Origin: Firmicutes bacterium UBA5559
Lineage (GTDB): Bacteria > Bacillota > Clostridia > Peptostreptococcales > Anaerovoracaceae
Direction: 5' to 3'
Length of the DNA stretch: 11,955 nt
Assembly (NCBI GenBank): GCA_002425705.1
Contig: DIMT01000021.1
Coordinates: 1-11,955 of the forward strand
The notes under the pieces are model-generated. The model saw nothing but the letters and a program-made list of their open reading frames with translations. It ran no database searches and was not told the origin of the DNA. Both the position numbers and the translations under genes were made by a program. Below, piece after piece: positions 6,381 through 11,955 of the stretch. How positions within the stretch are numbered: the first letter of the stretch is position 1; every line of letters starts with the position of its first letter.

Positions 6381-7670
6381 CTAAAGCTGCTTCAGAATCC
6401 GGAAAGCGGCGTTCTGAGCTTCAGCCATGGTTTTTTCAATGTCGATGGTCTTATATTCCCCATCCTGCCACAGAATCCGGCCATCCACCATCGTCAGCAC
6501 GATGTCGCTTCCGGAAGCAGAATATACCAGATTATTGGCCAGGTGATAGACCGGGACCATATGGGGCTGATCAATGTCCAGCACGATCAGGTCCGCCTTA
6601 TACCCTACTTTCAGAGACCCGCTGTCCTTCCTTCCCTGGCTCAAGGCTCCGGAAAGAGTGGCTGCCAACAGAGTTTCCTCCGGAGTCACTGCTGTAGGAT
6701 CTTCATACTTCTGTTTGGATGAAATGGCAAACACCTTCATCTCTTCAATAAAGTTCAAGCTGTTGTTGCTGGCTACACTGTCGGTGCCGATGGCTACCCG
6801 GATCCCTTCTTTAAAAAGTTTGGGAACATTGCAGACGCCGCTGGCCAGCTTCAGGTTGCTGATGGGGTTGCTGGCTACGGTAACCCCTTTTTCCTTTAAA
6901 ATCCGGAAATCATCTCCCTCGATCCACACACAGTGAGCTGCAGTGGTGGGGGTGTCAAAAAGGCCCAGGTTGTTGAGATAGGCCACCGGGGTCTGGCCCT
7001 GGTGTCTTTTTTTGCACTCCTCATGTTCCCCTTTTGTTTCTGAAACATGGACGTGCATATTGGCTCCGATGGAACGGGTGTACTCAGCCATCTGCTGAAC
7101 GGTTTTCGGGTTGGAGGTGTATTCGGCATGAAGGCTCATATCGACTAAAATCTTTCCATCGCCGGCTCCGTGGAAGTTTTCGAAAGTGCTCTTCATCTCC
7201 CGGAAAGCATCAATTTGATACAGATCTTCGTCGGTAAAGTTAACCACTCCCCGGCCCATATTGTTCTTGCATCCGGCATCCAGGACCGCCCGGATCATAT
7301 CATCACAGAAGTAGTACATGTCGGTTGTGGATACGATGCCATATCGGATGGATTCGGCCATTGCCAGCAGGGTACCCCAGTAAACCGCTTCCCCGTCCAA
7401 ATTGGCTTCAAAAGGGAATATCCGCTTGTTCAGCCAATCCTGCAGGCTCATGTTCTCCCCATATCCCCGCATCAGGGTCATAGCCGAATGGCCGTGGGCG
7501 TTATAGAAACCCGACATCAGCAGTTTGCCCTTGCCATTGTAAACAGAGCCATAATCCTTCTCCGGTTTTTGTTCACCGATATAGTCAATTCGATTTCCTT
7601 CGATCCCAACGAACATGTTGTTCTGCTGAACCATGTTCTCATTCATTATCGTAATATTTTCAAACAGCAT
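6381..7670 (-). CDS. Amidohydrolase, MTA/SAH deaminase-like
   Basis: Predicted 429-residue cytosolic metal-dependent deaminase of the amidohydrolase superfamily. The metal site residues are visible: HGH (His59, His61) in GFYNAHGHSAMTLMRGY, His208 and Glu211 in HVHVSE, His246 in AHCVW, and Asp297 in GTDSVASNN. NPISNLKLASG (269-279) is characteristic of the group that includes Thermotoga 5'-methylthioadenosine/S-adenosylhomocysteine deaminase; chlorohydrolase and guanine deaminase relatives are less likely. The ATG at 7670 is preferred over an upstream ATG that would add 21 residues, because AAAGGAGATGG lies just before it. It follows mfd by 34 bases and precedes the SpoVB-like gene by 13. An extended -10 promoter lies at the mfd stop codon. 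The substrate is not proven. Confidence 0.85.
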   Translation of the reverse strand: MLFENITIMNENMVQQNNMFVGIEGNRIDYIGEQKPEKDYGSVYNGKGKLLMSGFYNAHGHSAMTLMRGYGENMSLQDWLNKRIFPFEANLDGEAVYWGTLLAMAESIRYGIVSTTDMYYFCDDMIRAVLDAGCKNNMGRGVVNFTDEDLYQIDAFREMKSTFENFHGAGDGKILVDMSLHAEYTSNPKTVQQMAEYTRSIGANMHVHVSETKGEHEECKKRHQGQTPVAYLNNLGLFDTPTTAAHCVWIEGDDFRILKEKGVTVASNPISNLKLASGVCNVPKLFKEGIRVAIGTDSVASNNSLNFIEEMKVFAISSKQKYEDPTAVTPEETLLAATLSGALSQGRKDSGSLKVGYKADLIVLDIDQPHMVPVYHLANNLVYSASGSDIVLTMVDGRILWQDGEYKTIDIEKTMAEAQNAAFRILKQL

Positions 7671-7703
7671 CTTACCATCTCCTTTATTGACTGAATTCAT
7701 TGT

Positions 7704-7733
7704 ATTATAGCATACTTTCCAGAAAATCCGCAA
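7704..7733 (-). promoter_or_regulatory. Candidate promoter of the amidohydrolase gene
   Basis: On the minus strand a perfect TATAAT (7704-7709) preceded by TGC forms an extended -10 element. A weak -35 box TTGCGG (7728-7733) lies 18 bases upstream. The -10 box overlaps the mfd stop codon (7705-7707), and the leader to the amidohydrolase ATG would be about 27 bases. Confidence 0.5.
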
Positions 7734-10700
7734 CTTGATCCAGCTTGTCCCCTGCTGACAACGAGAGGCGCAGAAAGGGCTTGACTCCGCCGTGGATAAA
7801 AATCCGGTTTCCGTAGAGGGATGCAGCTTTTGCCAGGGATTCTGCCTTCAGCGGATTCTGAGGCGCGAATTCCAGGATGATTTTTCCGGCTTCTTCCCGG
7901 ATTCTTGTGATGCAGAGTCTTTCAGCCATGCTTCGAATTCTGGACACCTTCATCAGCTGCATGGTTTCCTTAGGCACATCGCCAAAGCGGTCCATCAGTT
8001 CATCGGTGATGTCCTCATCATCCTCTGCGGACTGGATGGCCGCAATCTTCTTGTACATCTGGAGTTTCAGAGTCTCGTCTCCGATATACTGATCCGGAAT
8101 ATAGGCCGTAGTCCGAAGTTCGATGGAGGCCTCCTCCTTATCCGGATTGACGATTTCCCCTCCCAAAGCCCGAATCGCATCATCGATCAGCTTGCAATAG
8201 AGCTCATAACCAATACTGAGCAAATGTCCGCTTTGTTCCGTACCCAGCAGATTTCCTGCCCCCCGGATTTCCAGATCCTTCATGGCGATTCGGAATCCAG
8301 CACCGAATTCGGTGAATTCCTTGATGGCTCGGAGTCTCTTTTCGGCTACTTCAGTCAGGACTTTTCCCTTCTGGTGCATCAGGTAGGCATAAGCCATCCG
8401 GTTGGACCGGCCCACTCTTCCCCGCAGCTGGTAGAGCTGGGACAATCCCATTTTATCCGCATCCAGAATAATCATGGTGTTGGCATTGGGAATATCAATA
8501 CCGGACTCAATAATGGTGGTTGCCACCAATACATTGGACTCGTTCTCAATGAAGGACAGCATGACGTCCTCCAACTGGTGCTCGTTCATCTGGCCGTGGC
8601 CTACCACTACCTTGGCTTCCGGTACCAGCCGGGAAATCATCCCGGCAATTTTGCCGATGCCCCGGACCCGGTTAAAGACCACGTATACCTGTCCGCCCCG
8701 ATCCAGCTCCCTTTCTACGATTTCCCGAATCAGCACTTCATCCTGTTCCAGCACATAGGTCTGTACCGGATAACGTTCTTCCGGGGGCTCTTCAATGAGA
8801 CTCATATCCCGTATTCCTACCAGGGACATATGCAGAGTCCTGGGAATTGGTGTGGCTGACATGGAAAGGACATCCACGTTCTTTTTCAGTTCTTTGATGG
8901 CCTCCTTGTGCTGAACGCCAAAACGCTGCTCCTCATCGATGACCAGAAGACCCAGATCCTTGAACCTCACATCCTTTGAAAGAAGCCGGTGGGTCCCGAT
9001 GATCAGATCCACGCTGCCCTTTTCCACCCGGCTGAGGATCTCATCCTGTTGGCGGTCGCTGCGAAATCGGCTCAGCACTTCCACCGTAAAGGGGAACCGC
9101 TCAAATCGGTCCTTCATGGTTCGGTAATGCTGATTGGCCAAAATCGTGGTAGGAACCAGGACAGCCGCCTGTTTGCCGTCCGTGGCACATTTAAAGAGTG
9201 CCCGAGCTGCCACCTCGGTCTTTCCATAACCCACGTCACCGCATAATAGCCGTTCCATGGGCACATCCTTTTCCATATCTTTTTTAATTTCTTCGATACA
9301 CCGGAGCTGGTCGGCCGTTTCCTCATAGGGAAAGCTGTCTTCAAATTCCTTCTGCCATACCGTATCCGGTGAAAAGGCATATCCTTTGGACAATTGTCGG
9401 GCTGCAGACAGTTCAATCAATTCCCGGGCCATGTTGGCGATGGCCGCTTTCGCCTTGGCCTTCGTGGCTTTCCATTCTCCTCCGGAGAGTCGATAGATTT
9501 TAGGGGGAACTCCATCCGCCCCCATATACTTCTGGATCAAATCCATTTGTTCTACCGGAACGTAAAGGGAATCTTCTCCGGCGTAGCGAATCTTCAGATA
9601 ATCTTTTTTAACTCCCTGAACGGTCAATTGTTCAATGCCGGTGAACTTACCGATGCCGTGGTTCTCATGAACCACATAGTCTCCTCGTTTCAGGTCAGAA
9701 AAACTCTGGATGGCCTGACCACGACTTGCCTTGCCTTTTCTTCCCCTGGTGTGTTTCTGAGTCAGGAAAATATCTCCGTCGGAAATATAGCACAGCTTTT
9801 CCTCCGGGAATTCCATCCCGGCCAGCAGAGCACCTCTTTTCAGGCGAACAATATTCTCCAGTCCGGCCCGCTCCAGAAATTCCCGGAGATTATTCTGCCG
9901 TTCCTCAGTGGAACAGGAGATAAAGACCTGATAACCATTTTTTACAAAGGCCTTCAGTTCACTTTCCAGCAAATCCATCCGGCCGTTGAAGACGGGACCC
10001 TGCTTGCTCTGAATGTTTCGCAGGGAAGTAAGTTTTTCTGTACCCGGCACCGGCTTCTGAAAAGGTGTGAACAGGTAAACAGCGGATTGCTGATAAGCCA
10101 TCCGTAAAGCCTCTGGCCCTGAAAAAATTTCAGCATCTTTGGGAACCACATACCCCCGTTCCAGCAGAACGGCAAAGTCATCCTGAATCTCCCGGCTTCT
10201 GTTTTCCAGGGCTTCATGGACCCGGTCCGGATCGTCGACCATCAACAGGGAGTCTGCCACCATATAATCCCAAAGGTGTTCCAGGTCCTGATAAAAATAG
10301 TAAAGATAGTTTTCCAGCAACTGAATGTTAGTGTTATTCTCTAAAAATTCCAGAAGTTGATCCCGCCTGCTGAGAAGCTGACTGGCTCTTTCGGTTTCAC
10401 CCTTCTCCGATGCACTACGGATCTCTCTATCGTATTCCCGGCGTATATTTTCCTCTGCCTGTCGGAATACATTGCCTTCATTCAACAGGTTTTCAGCCGG
10501 ATAGACGTCAATAGACTGAAGGTTCTCCAAAGAACGCTGGTTGTCCGGATCGAAGGAACGGATTCCGTCTATTTCCCGGTCAAAAAATTCAATCCGGTAC
10601 GGATTATCCCCGTCCGCAGTGAAAATATCCAGGATATCTCCCCGAAGGCTGTATTCCCCCTTTGATTCCACCAAACTGACCCGTTCATAGCCCATGGCGG

Positions 10701-11106
10701 ACAACTTCTTACGGAGTTCTTCCAAATCCCATTCCTCTCCCATTTTCAGGGAAAGAGCATTTTTTTCGAATATCCGATGGGGTGGCAGCTTTTTCACGGC
10801 AGCAGAAACAGGAGCTACGACCACACATTCGGTGTTGGTTCGCAGCTCTTTCAGGATTTTCAGCCGTTCCAGCAAGTCATGATGACTTTTGGCTTCATAT
10901 TTAATAAAAATTTCATCTTCCGGTGGCAGAACAAAGATTGGCCTGTCTGTGAAAAAGGCCAAGTCTCCTGCCAGTCTTTTGGCTTTCAGATGGGAGGCGG
11001 TTATAATCAGGCACTGACCACCCTTTTCTTGAATGAGTTCAGAAGCGGCTTTCGCAACCCGGCCTTCTGACAATCCGGAAATCTGATGGATTTCATTCTT
11101 TGACAT
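7705..11106 (-). CDS. mfd: Transcription-repair coupling factor
   Basis: A 1133-residue ATP-dependent DNA translocase that pushes stalled RNA polymerase off the template and recruits UvrA for nucleotide excision repair. Domains in order: UvrB-like module (about 1-330, with SLRGDILDIF at 153-162), RNA-polymerase-interacting domain (about 474-540, GDYVVHENHGIG), then the RecG-like helicase core. Walker A is GDVGYGKTE (623-631), the DEEQ box is 724-727, SAT is 750-752, and QLRGRVGR is 893-900. The C-terminal TRCF domain (about 990-1110) carries the autoinhibitory region. The ATG at 11106 is chosen because GGGAG sits seven bases upstream and the protein begins as family members do; an upstream ATG at 11226 lies deep inside pth. 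It overlaps pth by 14 bases, implying coupled translation. Confidence 0.97.
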   Translation of the reverse strand: MSKNEIHQISGLSEGRVAKAASELIQEKGGQCLIITASHLKAKRLAGDLAFFTDRPIFVLPPEDEIFIKYEAKSHHDLLERLKILKELRTNTECVVVAPVSAAVKKLPPHRIFEKNALSLKMGEEWDLEELRKKLSAMGYERVSLVESKGEYSLRGDILDIFTADGDNPYRIEFFDREIDGIRSFDPDNQRSLENLQSIDVYPAENLLNEGNVFRQAEENIRREYDREIRSASEKGETERASQLLSRRDQLLEFLENNTNIQLLENYLYYFYQDLEHLWDYMVADSLLMVDDPDRVHEALENRSREIQDDFAVLLERGYVVPKDAEIFSGPEALRMAYQQSAVYLFTPFQKPVPGTEKLTSLRNIQSKQGPVFNGRMDLLESELKAFVKNGYQVFISCSTEERQNNLREFLERAGLENIVRLKRGALLAGMEFPEEKLCYISDGDIFLTQKHTRGRKGKASRGQAIQSFSDLKRGDYVVHENHGIGKFTGIEQLTVQGVKKDYLKIRYAGEDSLYVPVEQMDLIQKYMGADGVPPKIYRLSGGEWKATKAKAKAAIANMARELIELSAARQLSKGYAFSPDTVWQKEFEDSFPYEETADQLRCIEEIKKDMEKDVPMERLLCGDVGYGKTEVAARALFKCATDGKQAAVLVPTTILANQHYRTMKDRFERFPFTVEVLSRFRSDRQQDEILSRVEKGSVDLIIGTHRLLSKDVRFKDLGLLVIDEEQRFGVQHKEAIKELKKNVDVLSMSATPIPRTLHMSLVGIRDMSLIEEPPEERYPVQTYVLEQDEVLIREIVERELDRGGQVYVVFNRVRGIGKIAGMISRLVPEAKVVVGHGQMNEHQLEDVMLSFIENESNVLVATTIIESGIDIPNANTMIILDADKMGLSQLYQLRGRVGRSNRMAYAYLMHQKGKVLTEVAEKRLRAIKEFTEFGAGFRIAMKDLEIRGAGNLLGTEQSGHLLSIGYELYCKLIDDAIRALGGEIVNPDKEEASIELRTTAYIPDQYIGDETLKLQMYKKIAAIQSAEDDEDITDELMDRFGDVPKETMQLMKVSRIRSMAERLCITRIREEAGKIILEFAPQNPLKAESLAKAASLYGNRIFIHGGVKPFLRLSLSAGDKLDQVADFLESML

Positions 11107-11656
11107 TGTATTCTCCCATAGCCCGTTCAATGCCTTTTTCCAGATAGCACACGGCTCCATCGGCTGCCCGTCGGATGGCATCTTCCACGGCGGTTTTCTC
11201 ATCTCCAGAGAATCCACTGAGAACAAAATCCTTCAGATCCATCGGTGTTTCCCGGCCGATTCCGATCCGGATACGGGGAAACTGATCGGTACGGATATCA
11301 TAGATGATGGAACGCATACCGTTATGAGTACCGGCACTTCCTTTTTTACGGATTCGGATCCTCCCGCTGGGGATATCGATATCATCATACAATACCAACA
11401 GATTCTCCGGTTCAATCTTGTAATATTCCAGGACATCTCTGACGGACTGTCCGCTGAGATTCATATAAGTCTGGGGTTTGACTAATAAAACCTTTTGGCC
11501 GGAGATGAAACCTTCTCCGACCAAAGCTTTGTGTTTGATTTTATTCAATTTTATCTGATGGCCCTCTGCCAGCAGATCAATGGCTTTGAATCCCACGTTG
11601 TGGCGGGTATTTTCATAAGCTCTGCCCGGATTGCCCAGGCCTACGATCACATACAT
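11093..11656 (-). CDS. pth: Peptidyl-tRNA hydrolase
   Basis: Cleaves the ester bond in peptidyl-tRNAs released from aborted translation, recycling tRNA. The 187-residue length is standard. The opening VGLGNPGRAYENTRHNVGF contains the catalytic His19 (His20 in E. coli). Asn66 in TYMNLSG, Asp92 in YDDIDIP and Asn112 in GTHNGMRS match the other active-site residues. The ATG follows GGAG at a rather long spacing of about 11 bases. It lies 35 bases after prs and overlaps mfd, the classic prs-pth-mfd order of Bacillota. Confidence 0.97.
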   Translation of the reverse strand: MYVIVGLGNPGRAYENTRHNVGFKAIDLLAEGHQIKLNKIKHKALVGEGFISGQKVLLVKPQTYMNLSGQSVRDVLEYYKIEPENLLVLYDDIDIPSGRIRIRKKGSAGTHNGMRSIIYDIRTDQFPRIRIGIGRETPMDLKDFVLSGFSGDEKTAVEDAIRRAADGAVCYLEKGIERAMGEYNVKE

Positions 11657-11691
11657 AAATTTCTTTGCTCCGAATAAAACAATCTTGGATT

Positions 11692-11955
11692 CTAATCAAA
11701 CAGTTTGCTGATGGAATCGTTGGTAAAAATCCTGGTCATGGCTTCCGCAAAAAGAGGGGCGACAGAAAGAATCTTCATTTTATCGATTCGCTTATGCTCC
11801 GGAATAGGGGCGGTATTCAGCAGCACGAGCTCTTCGATGGCTGATGACTGGATTCTTTCAATAGCAGGGCCGGAAAGAATCGGGTGAGTGGCACAGGCAT
11901 AAACAGCCGTGGCACCCATCTCCTTCAATGCATTAGCCGCGTTGGTGATGGTTCC
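11692..11955 (-). CDS. prs: Ribose-phosphate pyrophosphokinase, C-terminal part
   Basis: Only the last 87 residues are inside the window; the gene continues past the right edge. The enzyme makes PRPP from ribose 5-phosphate and ATP for nucleotide, histidine and tryptophan synthesis. The visible part starts in the PRPP/ribose-phosphate-binding loop region (GTITNAANALKEMGA) and continues with VYACATHPILSGPAIERI, which is diagnostic of Prs C-terminal domains. It ends with a typical short tail after AEAMTRIFTNDSIS. The reading frame is intact to the edge. Confidence 0.95.
   Translation of the reverse strand, partial: GTITNAANALKEMGATAVYACATHPILSGPAIERIQSSAIEELVLLNTAPIPEHKRIDKMKILSVAPLFAEAMTRIFTNDSISKLFD

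Noticed and set aside
7170..7694. 174-codon open frame antisense to the amidohydrolase
   Set aside because: Opposite strand carries all metal-binding motifs of a complete enzyme; no independent support for this frame.
7671..7733. 21-residue N-terminal extension of the amidohydrolase
   Set aside because: It overlaps the mfd end and the candidate promoter; a strong AAAGGAG sits before the internal ATG at 7670.
7792..8859. 355-codon open frame antisense to mfd
   Set aside because: Shadow of the mfd C-terminal coding region. The opposite strand carries intact helicase motifs and this translation resembles no known protein.
9394..10107. 237-codon open frame antisense to mfd
   Set aside because: Shadow of the RNA-polymerase-interacting and UvrB-like regions, with no start signal.
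11107..11226. 40-residue N-terminal extension of mfd
   Set aside because: It would lie deep within pth, has no ribosome site, and the ATG at 11106 with GGGAG upstream gives the normal family start.
1..11955. Mobile elements, CRISPR arrays or defence genes
   Set aside because: No transposase, integrase, regular repeats, terminal inverted repeats or known defence domains are visible. The content is core metabolism and information processing.

Overview
The window reads as chromosomal DNA of a Bacillota bacterium, most likely class Clostridia. The signs are strong AGGAGG-type ribosome binding sites, a TTG start, moderate GC, a tetrahydrofolate (THF) riboswitch in front of an ECF folate transporter subunit, and the gene order prs-pth-mfd-(spoVB-like)-HU-rqcP, which resembles the pth-mfd-yabM-yabN-yabO region of Bacillus subtilis and relatives. 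I see no insertion sequence, prophage, CRISPR array, tRNA or rRNA gene. Ten genes are complete and one (prs) runs off the right edge.

Left edge to about 1.45 kb: positions 1-240 hold no gene but carry two tandem sigma-A-like promoters firing leftwards, with a GC-rich leader after them. This layout is typical of a stable-RNA (rRNA) operon starting just outside the window. Next to it is a minus-strand MFS transporter (241-1443) whose stop codon lies inside the first of those -35 boxes.

1.45-4.0 kb, plus strand: a divergent intergenic region, then speD (E. coli-type S-adenosylmethionine decarboxylase, TTG start) and speE (spermidine synthase), which together make spermidine from putrescine and SAM. 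After a short gap comes a clear class I THF riboswitch with a mutually exclusive antiterminator/terminator platform. The terminator's 3' arm contains the Shine-Dalgarno sequence of folT, so folate uptake is probably repressed by reduced folates through both premature termination and ribosome-site occlusion.

4.0-11.96 kb, minus strand, read right to left: prs (3' end), pth, mfd (overlapping pth by 14 bp), an amidohydrolase of the methylthioadenosine/S-adenosylhomocysteine deaminase type, a SpoVB/YabM-like lipid-linked-saccharide flippase-family protein, HU, and rqcP (an S4-domain protein of ribosome quality control). HU has its own upstream promoter candidate and a strong terminator. rqcP lies behind that terminator with no promoter I can see, and its last codons are inside the hairpin that also ends folT. 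Three of these genes deal with stalled gene expression: Pth recycles peptidyl-tRNA, RqcP helps clear stalled 60S-type (50S) complexes, and Mfd removes stalled RNA polymerase.

Nothing here is a convincing undescribed system. The most useful items for a second look are the riboswitch platform, the tandem promoters at the left edge, the coding/terminator overlap at rqcP, the HU-rqcP attenuation layout, and the amidohydrolase inserted in the mfd-spoVB neighbourhood with its own extended -10 promoter.
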